Assembly: GCA_964388665.1 (NCBI GenBank)
Contig: CAYMBJ010000026.1
Span: 1 to 50,506, forward strand
DNA: 50,506 nucleotides
Source: CALCCV01 sp964388665
GTDB taxonomy: Bacteria > Bdellovibrionota > Bdellovibrionia > Bdellovibrionales > Bdellovibrionaceae
Reading direction: 5' to 3'
The notes beneath the pieces were generated by a model. That model was not told the origin of the DNA. It did no database searches and saw only the letters and a list, made by a program, of their open reading frames with translations. Shown here one piece after another: positions 18,771 through 27,223 of the stretch. Position numbers and translations under genes: made by a program. Numbering within the stretch: position 1 is the stretch's first letter; every line of letters begins with the position of its first letter.

Positions 18771-19714
18771 ACCTTATGGACTTCTCTAACAATGTCACTG
18801 AGCTTTTTCATAAAATTCAGAGGATAGACTCCCATGCGCTCTATCATCATTTTCTTGATGGCTTCGCGAGGTGGAATCTTTTCAAAACTGATCATTCGAT
18901 CGAGCGCATTGCAGGTGCCAACGATCAGGGCCAAGGGATCAATTGTTGCTTCTGTCAGATTAAAAGGAAAACCACTTCCGTTGGTCAACTCTTCATGTTG
19001 TGCAATGATCTTGACCACTTGAATATCAAAGTGCTGTTTGTCTTGAACCCGCTCGGCGCCGATTCGGGGGTGTTGGCAATAGGCTTCGTACTCCTCCTTA
19101 GAGAGTGTGTCTGGAACTTTGCTCAAATCGTACTTGGTTTCAAAGTGGCCAATGTCATGAAGGAGGGCTCCAAGTATGAGCATCTGCGTTTGACCGGGAT
19201 CTTTCATGCCGTTGGCTGCGGCGAGCTTCAGTGCTAAAGTTGAAACTGAAACTCCATGGTGTCCCAAGTTTTGATCTGTGTTTTCGAGTTTGAGGATGGC
19301 AAGTGCTGCATCCGCATTGGTTTGGATAAACTGCAAATACTGTCCGGCCGCTTCTTTCGTATTCATATAAGATTCTTTGTCTTCTGGGTGTTCAAAGACC
19401 TCTTCGGCATTGCTCTGCTGCTGCCCATGAATGACTTCTGAGCGTGTTTGTAGATCTACCTTTGAGTTTTTATCATAGGCCTGCTGAATGTTTCTTTCGA
19501 GATATTCGCGATACTGCGGCTCTTCATCTGTACGAATGAACATTTTTTTTAGCTTTTTTTCTTTCAAGCGCCCGAGTCGGCCACCTTCAAAGCTGTCGCC
19601 CTGTCGTAAATAAAGTATCATTTTTTCATTAATCTTAACATAGGCATTAAAGTCGATTTTTTGATCGCCTCTAAGTGTGCTAACGCGAATTGAAGTGAAA
19701 TCTGCATCTACCAC
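18767..19714 (-). CDS. HD-GYP-like domain protein with degenerate active site
   Basis: 315 residues. The N-terminal ~130 residues have no recognised domain. The C-terminal part is an HD-GYP domain: HDIG at 186-189, H215 in QHPRIGAERV, and QHEELTNGSGFP at 239-250. Against the canonical HHE..DG.GYP, the first His is Gln, Asp is Asn and GYP is GFP; the later VAD metal ligand is replaced by VGT (LIVGTCNALDRM). c-di-GMP phosphodiesterase activity is therefore uncertain, and a binding role is possible. The start is GTG at 19714 with GGGAGAAAGG upstream. It overlaps the parvulin gene and is divergent from the CheZ-tailed protein gene. Confidence 0.85.
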   Translation of the reverse strand: MVDADFTSIRVSTLRGDQKIDFNAYVKINEKMILYLRQGDSFEGGRLGRLKEKKLKKMFIRTDEEPQYREYLERNIQQAYDKNSKVDLQTRSEVIHGQQQSNAEEVFEHPEDKESYMNTKEAAGQYLQFIQTNADAALAILKLENTDQNLGHHGVSVSTLALKLAAANGMKDPGQTQMLILGALLHDIGHFETKYDLSKVPDTLSKEEYEAYCQHPRIGAERVQDKQHFDIQVVKIIAQHEELTNGSGFPFNLTEATIDPLALIVGTCNALDRMISFEKIPPREAIKKMMIERMGVYPLNFMKKLSDIVREVHKV

Positions 19715-19773
19715 TTTTGTCGTTGCCTTTCTCCCAAAGTGTTCATCACAATTGGATATGGAAAATCTATATC

Positions 19774-20301
19774 ATGACAAATCTCGATAAAGACATTTTA
19801 GAAGATTTTGTGCAGGAGTCCAAGGAGATCGTCGAGGATCTGCTAAATATTTTAGAACAAGCTGACGGCGATTTTACAAAAGTGAGGACCCTTGAAGACT
19901 ACGGGCAGAAAGTAGATCGAATCATGGGCGGAGCCAAAGGTCTAGGCCAGTTGGCTGATGAGAAGCATCCAATACATTGGGTGGCCGACTATTCGGCTGT
20001 TTGCAAGGCCGTCGGTTATAAGTCTTCACAGATTGTTGGCCAAGAGGACTTTTACAATATCTGTGTGGCCCTATTGTTGGATGCGACGGAAAACCTGATG
20101 ATTCTTATCAATAATCTTGATTCGACCACAGAAGAGATCAAGCAGATATTGCCACAAACCTTTCTCGATCGCTTGCAGTGGGTTGCACAGAAGTTCAGTG
20201 CCGACTATCGCATGAGCGTGGCAGCTGCTCCTGAGGCTAAGCAAAAACCAATGGACCAAAGCGAGATCGACATATTGATGAAGAAACTGGGAATTGGCTA
20301 G
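19774..20301 (+). CDS. Small helical protein with CheZ/FliM-like C-terminal CheY-binding peptide
   Basis: The ATG at 19774 gives 175 residues; an earlier in-frame start (19717) would add a poorly supported 19-residue leader. The N-terminal part (LEDFVQESKEIVEDLLNILEQ ... DRIMGGAKGLG) resembles Hpt/CheA-P1 helices, but the histidine expected before the GGAKGLG turn is missing. The middle is helical. The C-terminus DQSEIDILMKKLGIG strongly resembles the CheY-binding tail of CheZ (QDQVDDLLDSLGF) and the FliM N-terminal SQ.EIDALL peptide, preceded by an Ala/Pro/Lys linker as in CheZ. This suggests a partner of CheY-type proteins; phosphatase activity cannot be claimed. Confidence 0.7.
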   Translation: MTNLDKDILEDFVQESKEIVEDLLNILEQADGDFTKVRTLEDYGQKVDRIMGGAKGLGQLADEKHPIHWVADYSAVCKAVGYKSSQIVGQEDFYNICVALLLDATENLMILINNLDSTTEEIKQILPQTFLDRLQWVAQKFSADYRMSVAAAPEAKQKPMDQSEIDILMKKLGIG

Positions 20302-20337
20302 CACGGAAAAATATTCGTGCTCCATCCTTGAGCTGAC

Positions 20338-21393
20338 TCACTTTGCCAACTGCAATTGCTTCAAAGTCCACTGCGCCAACTCGCCCAATGTCTCGTGAGT
20401 GGTGTACTCTTCGACTTCGGCCTTTAGTTCAATGGCTCGGTAGTGCGCAATCACCATCATTGCGTTTCGTTTAAGGCCGGAGCCGCGCGCCCGCGACAGC
20501 GGACTGTTTTGAAAGCGCCTCATGAGTGCTTTGTTCGAGCTTCTTAAAATGGATCGCAACTCATCAATGGCGTCCGGCCCAAATTTTGACTTTGGCAGAT
20601 TCTTAAATATCTTGCCATTCCAAGGGCAGACATCTTGGCAAATGTCACAGCCAAAAAAATACTGGCCAACCTGATCACGAATCTCAACAGGCGCAATGCC
20701 TTTGGCTTCGATGGTCCAATAGCTGATACATTTTTTAGCGTTCAAATTGCGCTCTTGATCAAGGGCTTGAGTGGGGCAGGCGTCAATGCATCGTGTGCAT
20801 GTTCCACAGTGCATGGGCACCTCAGTGGGTTTATCGGTGTCAGCATCAAGACTTGTGAGGATTTCGCCTAGAAAAAAATAGGATCCGTGTTTGGGGTGAA
20901 TCAAACAGGTGTTTTTACCTTGCCAACCCAATCCGCTGCGCGCGCCGAGATCACGCTCCATCAGCGGTCCCGAATCTGTTTGTGCTATAAACAGATGTTC
21001 GGGGTATTTTTCGTGTAAGCGCTGTGCAATTTTATCAAGCTTTGATTTGAACCAAAAGTGGTAGTCTTCGATTTGCGCATACTTGGCAATGGGCAAAGTG
21101 GCAAGATGAGAGCCTTGTGGTGCATGATGCGCGATATATGACGCGGCAAAAACCAGAGCTGATTGGCAGCCCGGAAACTGCAATTGGGGATCTTCTTTGA
21201 TCGGAAGATGATGAGTGAGGTAGTCCATATCCCCTTGAAAGCCTGCATTTAACCAATTCCGGTAGGCATCAAGTTGAGTGTGTTGAAGTTTTGCCATTCC
21301 CCAATGTGATAGATTTTCTGATAGCACAAGATTATCCAAAAAATCGCGAATATTCGTAGAAAGATTCTCCGAACAATTGTCTTTTACTGACAT
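20338..21393 (-). CDS. queG: Epoxyqueuosine reductase
   Basis: Cobalamin and iron-sulfur enzyme that reduces epoxyqueuosine in tRNA to queuosine, the last step of the pathway. 351 residues when started at the ATG at 21393, the normal length; an upstream extension runs into the divergent gene and is rejected. Landmarks: DMDYL near residue 56, and the two 4Fe-4S motifs CGTC.RC...CP from residue 196 and CDIC..VCPWN from residue 249. The C-terminal helical extension (R..NA..V....) is also present. It is divergent from the nucleotidyltransferase gene with only 18 bases between start codons. No other queuosine gene is nearby. Confidence 0.95.
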   Translation of the reverse strand: MSVKDNCSENLSTNIRDFLDNLVLSENLSHWGMAKLQHTQLDAYRNWLNAGFQGDMDYLTHHLPIKEDPQLQFPGCQSALVFAASYIAHHAPQGSHLATLPIAKYAQIEDYHFWFKSKLDKIAQRLHEKYPEHLFIAQTDSGPLMERDLGARSGLGWQGKNTCLIHPKHGSYFFLGEILTSLDADTDKPTEVPMHCGTCTRCIDACPTQALDQERNLNAKKCISYWTIEAKGIAPVEIRDQVGQYFFGCDICQDVCPWNGKIFKNLPKSKFGPDAIDELRSILRSSNKALMRRFQNSPLSRARGSGLKRNAMMVIAHYRAIELKAEVEEYTTHETLGELAQWTLKQLQLAK

Positions 21394-21411
21394 TTTATCT
21401 AGTATTTCTCC

Positions 21412-22746
21412 ATGGCAAGTCGCTTCACAAACCCAGTTGAGTCTCCTGTTTGGCAAGATAAGCTCCAAAAGGCAAAGCAAATTGCTATTGGTGATGAATT
21501 CTTTGAGACCTTTCCCGCATACAAGGGAGCAAAAACCATCTGTTTAATGCTCACTCATGCAGGACATGTGGCCTGGCTTGCTGGTGGTTGCGTAAGAGAT
21601 TTGTTATTGCGGCGGGAGCCGAAGGATTTTGACATTGTGACCAGTGCTCCTCCCGAGGAGGTTCAGGATCTTTTTGTCAAAACAGAGGCCGTTGGTAAAG
21701 CCTTTGGCGTGATTCTTGTTGTGGAGGAGGGAGAAGTCTATGACGTTGCCACCTTTCGCAGTGACGGAGCTTATGTGGATGGGCGCCGTCCCGAAGCGGT
21801 GAGTTGGTCGACTCCCGAAGAAGATGCCATGCGCCGCGATTTTACTGTAAATGCATTGTTTTATGATCCCACCAAAAAAATAATTTATGATTTTGTTTCT
21901 GGATTACAAGATCTAAAGGGCAAGCGCTTGCGCGCAGTTGGCGATCCCAAAAAGCGCTTTGCCGAAGATCATTTGCGCATCTTGCGCAGCCTGCGCTTTT
22001 ATTCTGAATTGCAATTTAAGTTGGAGCCGGATTTGGCTGAGGCTGCCTTGGCGTTGGCGCCGGGCTTAAAGCAAATATCTGCAGAAAGAATCAAAGAAGA
22101 GATGATTCGTCTGCTCGAAGGACCCGGCGCTTTTGATGCCTTGCAAGAAGTTTTGCGGCTGGAGCTGACACGGTGGGTGCTTTTGCCTGATTCTGCTCAA
22201 GCGATTTCATTGTCTGCGGAGCTTTGGAGTTTTTGGGAAACCACTCCCCAGCGAGGCGTGGTTAAACTTTTTTGCATCTGGCTGTTGGCTAGCCATGATC
22301 AGCCAGAACTTGCACTGAAATGGATGAAGGCTTGGCCCTTTGCCAACCGTGAAAAGCAAATTTGGCGAGATTTGAGCGAAGCCTATTTGCAAACTCCGTC
22401 TTTTCACGGCTATTCGACCGCGCAAAAAATGTTGCGCGTGCAAAATGCCAGCTATGAGACAGGAGTGCTTTGGCGCTCACATGTCCTTAGGCTGTCTGCA
22501 AATGCGAGTGCAGAGGCGCGGGAAAAACAAGATGAGGTCTTTGCAGCTTATATGCGCTCGCGCGAGTACTATCGAGTTCAGCTGCAATCAAAATTGCCAG
22601 CGCCATATCTAAATGGCGAGGATGTGCTTTTTTTAAAGGGACCAGAGCGTGGAAAAGCACTGGATGAAGCTTACTCAATGCAATTAGAAGGGCACTTGCA
22701 AAACAGAGATCAGGCCGTGCATTGGGTTCGACAACGATTCTGTTAA
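21412..22746 (+). CDS. Class II CCA/poly(A) polymerase-type tRNA nucleotidyltransferase
   Basis: 444 residues. The nucleotidyltransferase head carries GGCVRD at 58-63 and the catalytic carboxylates in DFD at 72-74. RRDFTVNAL, DLKGKRLRAVGDP..RF.EDHLRILR and the E.IKEE region follow in the family order. The family adds CCA to tRNA 3' ends or poly(A) to RNA. Sequence alone does not separate the two functions reliably; absence of a long basic C-terminal tail leans towards CCA addition. The ATG at 21412 has no strong ribosome binding site, probably because the start region is shared with divergent queG. Confidence 0.9.
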   Translation: MASRFTNPVESPVWQDKLQKAKQIAIGDEFFETFPAYKGAKTICLMLTHAGHVAWLAGGCVRDLLLRREPKDFDIVTSAPPEEVQDLFVKTEAVGKAFGVILVVEEGEVYDVATFRSDGAYVDGRRPEAVSWSTPEEDAMRRDFTVNALFYDPTKKIIYDFVSGLQDLKGKRLRAVGDPKKRFAEDHLRILRSLRFYSELQFKLEPDLAEAALALAPGLKQISAERIKEEMIRLLEGPGAFDALQEVLRLELTRWVLLPDSAQAISLSAELWSFWETTPQRGVVKLFCIWLLASHDQPELALKWMKAWPFANREKQIWRDLSEAYLQTPSFHGYSTAQKMLRVQNASYETGVLWRSHVLRLSANASAEAREKQDEVFAAYMRSREYYRVQLQSKLPAPYLNGEDVLFLKGPERGKALDEAYSMQLEGHLQNRDQAVHWVRQRFC

Positions 22747-22773
22747 GAAGCAAACAATATAGGGAGCAAAAAC

Positions 22774-23955
22774 GTGCAAGTATTGGGTCATCGACCTCTA
22801 AAGATTTTGTTGTTAGGAAGCGGTGAGCTCGGCAAAGAGCTTGTATTGAGCGCGCAAAGATTGGGAATACATACGATCGCCGTAGACAAATACGCCAATG
22901 CACCAGCACATCACGTGGCCGATGAGTGCTTCGTCATTGATATGCTGGACGGAGCGGCTCTTAAGAAACTGGTTAAGAGGACGAAGCCTGATTTTATTGT
23001 ACCCGAAATCGAAGCCATTCGTACTGAGGCGTTGAGGGATCTTGAGAAGCAGGGATTTGCGGTGGTGCCCTCGGCCAAAGCTGTTGATCTCACGATGAAT
23101 AGAGACAAGATCCGCAATTTTGCCCGCGAAAAATTAGGTCTTAAAACCGCAAAATATGCCTACGCCGACAATTTGCTGGACGTGCAGAGGCAGGCAAAGA
23201 AAATTGGTTTCCCTTGTGTGATCAAACCCATCATGTCTTCGTCTGGAAAGGGCCAAACCGTAGCCAAGAGCTTCGCGGATGTAAAAAATAGCTGGAAAGC
23301 CGCGATGAAATTAAAACGTGGTGATCAGATGAGGGTGATTGTCGAAGAATTTATCGCCTTTGATTTTGAAATCACACTCTTGACTGTCAGGCAAAATAAC
23401 AAAACCTACTTTTGTGCCCCAATAGGACATAGACAGGAGGGAGGCGATTTTCAAGAAAGTTGGCAGCCGCAAAAGATGAATCCAAAAGTATTAAAAGAGG
23501 CGCAGAATATGGCGGCAAAAATCACCGCGAAACTTGGCGGCAACGGGCTCTTTGGTGTCGAGTTTTTTGTAAAGGGAAAGCAAGTGTATTTTTCTGAGCT
23601 CTCGCCAAGACCGCATGACACGGGAATGGTCACCATGGTCACACAGGACCTCAGTGAGTTTGATCTTCATTTGCGCGCATTTTTGGGTTTGCCTATTCCT
23701 GGAATCAATTTGTTGTGCTCGGGCGCAAGTGCCGCTCTGCTGGCTCCGGCCAAGATGAGCGAAACCAAGCAGTACAAAATTCTGGGTATAAATCGGGCGC
23801 TGAGGGCGAAAAACTCGCAGATAAGAATTTTTGGAAAGCCGCTGTTAAAACCGCTGCGCCGCATGGGCTTGCTTTTGGTGAGCGGTGATTCAACGAAGAC
23901 AGCTCTTAAGCAAGTCAAGAGTCTGCGTAAAATGGTAAAATTCAGGAACTGGTAG
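22774..23955 (+). CDS. purT: Formate-dependent phosphoribosylglycinamide formyltransferase
   Basis: ATP-grasp enzyme of purine synthesis that uses formate and ATP to formylate GAR (the folate-independent third step). 393 residues, matching E. coli PurT (392). Visible landmarks: ILLLGSGELGKE near the N-terminus, PEIEAI, MNRD, FPCVIKPIMSSSGKGQ, the EEFI segment, GLFGVEFFV and the ending LSPRPHDTGMVT. GTG start at 22774 preceded by AGGGAG. It lies 27 bases behind the nucleotidyltransferase gene and may be co-transcribed. Confidence 0.96.
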   Translation: MQVLGHRPLKILLLGSGELGKELVLSAQRLGIHTIAVDKYANAPAHHVADECFVIDMLDGAALKKLVKRTKPDFIVPEIEAIRTEALRDLEKQGFAVVPSAKAVDLTMNRDKIRNFAREKLGLKTAKYAYADNLLDVQRQAKKIGFPCVIKPIMSSSGKGQTVAKSFADVKNSWKAAMKLKRGDQMRVIVEEFIAFDFEITLLTVRQNNKTYFCAPIGHRQEGGDFQESWQPQKMNPKVLKEAQNMAAKITAKLGGNGLFGVEFFVKGKQVYFSELSPRPHDTGMVTMVTQDLSEFDLHLRAFLGLPIPGINLLCSGASAALLAPAKMSETKQYKILGINRALRAKNSQIRIFGKPLLKPLRRMGLLLVSGDSTKTALKQVKSLRKMVKFRNW

Positions 23956-24008
23956 ACAATTGTGGTCTTGACCTCTCCCTTTCAGTTGAAGAAAAGCCCG
24001 CTCAGTTT

Positions 24009-24509
24009 CTACTCGACACATACTTCTAGAAAAAACTTCATGTCGTTGCCAATATCAAAGGGGATGACCAAATTTGCCGTGTGGGATTTTTTTCTCACCA
24101 CGACAAAATTACCGCTGATCACGGTTGGAATTGCCATTTCAAAATTGTGCCCCATTTGATTGAGCTTGGTCTTTGTGGATGCGTAGATTTGATTGGTCAT
24201 TTCACCGACGGCATCATTAACATCGCCATTGATTTCAGTGTGAACCTCGCCCAACATATTTTCTATGATCTTTAATATCGTGGCTTTGGGAAAAGTTAAC
24301 AGCATGGTGCTTTTGAGTGGGGGGGCCACCATTCCCACCATGCCTGCCACGTGGCCGCGACTCTCTGGAGTCTGTTCTATAAATGGCTTACCCACTTTGG
24401 TGGGTGTGGAAGCCATTGCTTCTATTGTTGCAATGACTTGCGTGGCGAAGGCCTGAATCACATCTTTATTAAATAGAGGGCTGCCCTCTAGCTTTGGTGC
24501 TGCAGACAT
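24009..24509 (-). CDS. CheX-type chemotaxis phosphatase domain protein
   Basis: 166 residues from the ATG at 24509, which has AAAGGA upstream; an in-frame ATG eight codons earlier is less likely. NDAVGEMTNQI contains the E103-x-x-N106 pair that corresponds to the CheC/CheX phosphatase motif, followed by the matching amphipathic helix. The family removes phosphate from CheY-P. It lies just downstream of cheY on the same strand (about 86 bases), so CheY is the obvious substrate. No FliY/CheD neighbours. The basis is motif and context. Confidence 0.85.
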   Translation of the reverse strand: MSAAPKLEGSPLFNKDVIQAFATQVIATIEAMASTPTKVGKPFIEQTPESRGHVAGMVGMVAPPLKSTMLLTFPKATILKIIENMLGEVHTEINGDVNDAVGEMTNQIYASTKTKLNQMGHNFEMAIPTVISGNFVVVRKKSHTANLVIPFDIGNDMKFFLEVCVE

Positions 24510-24595
24510 AAAATTTTGATCCTTTCTGATCAATTTTTGATGGAGCGAATTAAAAATGGCAGGGTGAATTGATTTGTGAAATTATTTTGTTAAAT

Positions 24596-25015
24596 TTAAG
24601 CAGCTTTCACTTCGGCATTCACTTTGGCCCAAACGCGCTCCAATTTGCCTCGCAGAGTCACACCATTGAATGGTTTCACCACATAATCTGACACACCAGC
24701 TTTGGCGGCTTCAAGAATATGCTTTTGCTCGCTCTCTGCTGTCACAAGCATAAAAGCCAACTGTTTAAACCTCTCGTCGGCGCGCACAGTCTTTAATAAT
24801 TCGATTCCAGGCATTTTTGGCATGTTCCAATCAGAAATGACAAAGCCGTAGGGAGCCCCAGTGGTGTGTGCGGTTTGAATCATCGGCCAAGCTGTGGCAC
24901 CGTCATCGGCCTCCTCAATCTGATTGTAGCCCAACTCAAGAAGCACTTTTCTTATGATTTTCCGCATAGTTGCAAAGTCATCGACGATGAGAAATTTGGT
25001 ATTCGTTGGAAACAT
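24596..25015 (-). CDS. cheY: CheY-like response regulator
   Basis: 139 residues, a stand-alone receiver. D12/D13, phospho-acceptor D62 in ISDWNMPKM, T92 in MLVTAES and K114 in VVKPF are all in place. The SDWNMP context, TMRKIIR helix and short length are CheY-like rather than of the OmpR or NarL type. It precedes the CheX-like gene, giving a kinase target and phosphatase pair away from any che operon visible here. A possible partner is the CheZ-tailed protein at 19774-20301. Confidence 0.93.
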   Translation of the reverse strand: MFPTNTKFLIVDDFATMRKIIRKVLLELGYNQIEEADDGATAWPMIQTAHTTGAPYGFVISDWNMPKMPGIELLKTVRADERFKQLAFMLVTAESEQKHILEAAKAGVSDYVVKPFNGVTLRGKLERVWAKVNAEVKAA

Positions 25016-25234
25016 GAATTACTCCTCTTTATGCAATCAACCCGCATTGAGCGGTGTCGAACACTCTTACAAGTGTCCAAATCTTATCGGTCCAGTTTTT
25101 AGAAACCTGAGTCCAGGGGTATTGCATTCGACCAGGCTTTTTGTCAGACTATGTGACAGGTGGTGTGTCAATTTGAGGCTGGATTCCTCAAAAGGGCCAG
25201 CAAATTTTATAACTAATAGCGGGAGGGAGCAAGG

Positions 25235-25624
25235 ATGCTCAGAGATGTCCTGATTCAAAAAGGTTTATCAAATCGTGAGGCCGAAGTAGCGGAGCTCGTG
25301 TCTAAAGGACTTTCCAACAAGGAAGTTGCGAATCAGTTGTTTGTAACTGAAAAGACAGTGAAGTTCCATCTCACAAATATTTACAAAAAAATGAACGTAA
25401 AGTCGCGTGCGCAGTTAATTGTGTGGTGCCTTCCTCATTTGGGTTTTGTTGAAGTGGAAGCAAAGGCAGAAGCGGGACAAGTTCCCAAAGTTGCCGATGC
25501 GAATATCGTGAATACAATTCCAGCTGGCAACTCAACTGTTGCAGGAACAACTCTACCAACAAGCCCACAGAATGGCACCAATCGCAATGGTGGCAACTCT
25601 GATATGGGTGCGATGGGCATGTAG
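25235..25624 (+). CDS. LuxR-type helix-turn-helix protein without a sensor domain
   Basis: 129 residues. The N-terminal ~65 residues are a complete GerE/LuxR DNA-binding domain (LSNREAEVAELVSKGLSNKEVA, then TEKTVKFHLTNIYKKM). There is no receiver or autoinducer domain before it. The C-terminal half is low-complexity (Gly, Asn, Thr, Met) and probably disordered. The ATG follows GGGAGG. It is divergent from cheY, so it could regulate that pair; the target is not shown by the sequence. Confidence 0.9.
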   Translation: MLRDVLIQKGLSNREAEVAELVSKGLSNKEVANQLFVTEKTVKFHLTNIYKKMNVKSRAQLIVWCLPHLGFVEVEAKAEAGQVPKVADANIVNTIPAGNSTVAGTTLPTSPQNGTNRNGGNSDMGAMGM

Positions 25625-25657
25625 TTTTTAGGATTCTTTAAGGTGGGGTCGTGAATC

Positions 25658-26137
25658 ATGCGAGCTTCGAAAGGTATCTCTCAAAGTCGCGTGATCATGA
25701 CCCAACTCGTATTGCCTGGTGATACCAATTCACTGGGCAGCATTTTTGGCGGCACGATCATGTCTTGGATCGATATTTGCGCCGCAATCGCAGCCGGTCG
25801 GCACTGTCAAAAGCAAGTTGTCACAGCAAGCATTGATTCACTGAGTTTTGTCGCTCCTGTTTATTTGGGCTGGATAGTGAATCTTAAAGCCAGCGTCAAT
25901 TACGTCGCACGGACCTCTATGGAAGTGGGTGTTCGCGTCGATGCTGAAAACGTAAAAACGGGGGAGTTTTTTCACACATCTTCGGCTTATCTTACTTTTG
26001 TTTGTATCAGCCCTGAAGGCGTACCTGAAGAAGTTCCTGAACTGGTGTTAGAAACCGAGGATGATCGTCGTCGCTATGCTCAAGCCAAAGACCGCCGCGA
26101 GCAACGGTTGGCGGCAAAGTCGCGAACAAGAGCCTAA
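25658..26137 (+). CDS. Hotdog-fold acyl-CoA thioesterase (YciA/BFIT-like)
   Basis: 159 residues, a single hotdog domain. SRVIMTQLVLPGDTNSLGSIFGGTIMSWID is the characteristic N-terminal region of the acyl-CoA hydrolase family (catalytic Asn/Asp in the DTN..G..FGG turn), followed by A..A.RH....VVTAS.D...F. It hydrolyses acyl-CoA to CoA and free acid; chain length preference is not deducible. AAGGTGGGG precedes the ATG. The 3' end overlaps the convergent FecR-like gene by four bases. Confidence 0.92.
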   Translation: MRASKGISQSRVIMTQLVLPGDTNSLGSIFGGTIMSWIDICAAIAAGRHCQKQVVTASIDSLSFVAPVYLGWIVNLKASVNYVARTSMEVGVRVDAENVKTGEFFHTSSAYLTFVCISPEGVPEEVPELVLETEDDRRRYAQAKDRREQRLAAKSRTRA

Positions 26138-27204
26138 TAATCACAGGTGTCCACAGTCACGTGCGTTTTGCACCTCAACAGCGCTTCGCTATTGAGTAAG
26201 GTCTGTTCATCGTCCCACTGTCCTTGAGCATTGCAGCGACGGCGCACACATCTGACACCCGTCAATTGCACTGGGCATTTTTGTTGTTTTTGAAGCCTTT
26301 TGCTGGTGGAGCCCAAGCCTTCACAGCTCCATGAGCACTGATTGTATTTGGCATTGGGTTTGGCGCAGATAAAATTGGCTCTTTTGAATTTTGCTTTGGC
26401 CGCGTCCACTTTTTTCTGTAGTTTTTCTGCGGCGGCCTTAATGGCGACTTCTGCGGTGATCTTTTCTTTTTTTTCCGGTGTTATGGCTTCTGGTCCCGAC
26501 ATGGTGGCGCGCGGATTCTTTTTTCCGCGCAATAAGATGTCGTAGAGAATTTTTCCATTTTCCTTCTCCACAAGAAATTGATACATCTCTCCCTCATTGA
26601 CAATGACACGCTCTTTTGCATTCCAGGGGCCAAAAGTGGCCTGACCAGAAAAAACGCCAAATTCAAAGATTCCAGAGGCAGGGTCCCATTTGTAAAAACA
26701 GTCGCAGCGCATGAGGTCTTCACTGGTCACGGCGCTGGTGATTTTGACCGTGGTGGCCAACGGACCTTTAGAAGTTGTGCGAAGAGTGCCGCTGAGGATC
26801 TCCATACCAATTGAAGCATTGTCCTTATCCGGAAAATACAATTTGATCGCGCTGTTTGGCAAGATTACGAATCTGGCGGACTCAAATTGTAAAGTCAATT
26901 TGGCGCCGTCCTTTGTTTCAATGTGTGTAGAGGTGTCAAAGGCTTTGAGCTTGCTAGAGAGCGTCTTTGATTTTTCGGCGCCAGTTTGAATCTGAACCTC
27001 ACCGATGCTTTCTATGATTTTCACTGTCACTTGGGCTTGAGCTTGGGCATCGGCATTGGAATTGGAATTGGAATTGGAATTGGTGGAATTGGTATTTGTA
27101 CTGGAAGTGGAACTGGAACTGGTATTTGCGTTGGTATTTGCATTTGCACATAAGAAATGAGCGAAAAAAATACCAGAGATGAAAATGCCAGAGATCATTC
27201 GCAT
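26134..27204 (-). CDS. Exported FecR-like protein with Asn/Ser repeat and Cys-rich C-terminus
   Basis: The ATG at 27204 is preferred over the longer frame, which would overlap the glycosyltransferase gene; it gives 356 residues beginning with a signal peptide (MISGIFISGIFFAHFLCANA). An Asn/Ser/Thr tract follows, then a FecR-like beta domain (GEVQIQTGAEKS...A..I.T.DGAKLTLQF...FVILPNSAIKL). Next comes an Ala/Lys helix (AAAEKLQKKVDAAKAK) and a C-terminal Cys-rich module with CSWSCEGLG and CPVQLTGVRCVRRRC. In many species FecR domains are periplasmic sensors, but no sigma factor is adjacent here, so a structural role is equally possible. Confidence 0.7.
   Translation of the reverse strand: MRMISGIFISGIFFAHFLCANANTNANTSSSSTSSTNTNSTNSNSNSNSNADAQAQAQVTVKIIESIGEVQIQTGAEKSKTLSSKLKAFDTSTHIETKDGAKLTLQFESARFVILPNSAIKLYFPDKDNASIGMEILSGTLRTTSKGPLATTVKITSAVTSEDLMRCDCFYKWDPASGIFEFGVFSGQATFGPWNAKERVIVNEGEMYQFLVEKENGKILYDILLRGKKNPRATMSGPEAITPEKKEKITAEVAIKAAAEKLQKKVDAAKAKFKRANFICAKPNAKYNQCSWSCEGLGSTSKRLQKQQKCPVQLTGVRCVRRRCNAQGQWDDEQTLLNSEALLRCKTHVTVDTCDY
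27045..27150. repeat. Short in-frame tandem repeats encoding an Asn/Ser/Thr tract
   Basis: The core is (ATTGGA)n at about 27055-27084, followed by related GGAACT/GGTATT units. On the minus strand it encodes NSNSNSN and SSSSTSS-type sequence just behind the signal peptide of the FecR-like protein. Confidence 0.85.
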
Positions 27205-27223
27205 GAAGACTGGGTTGGATAGA

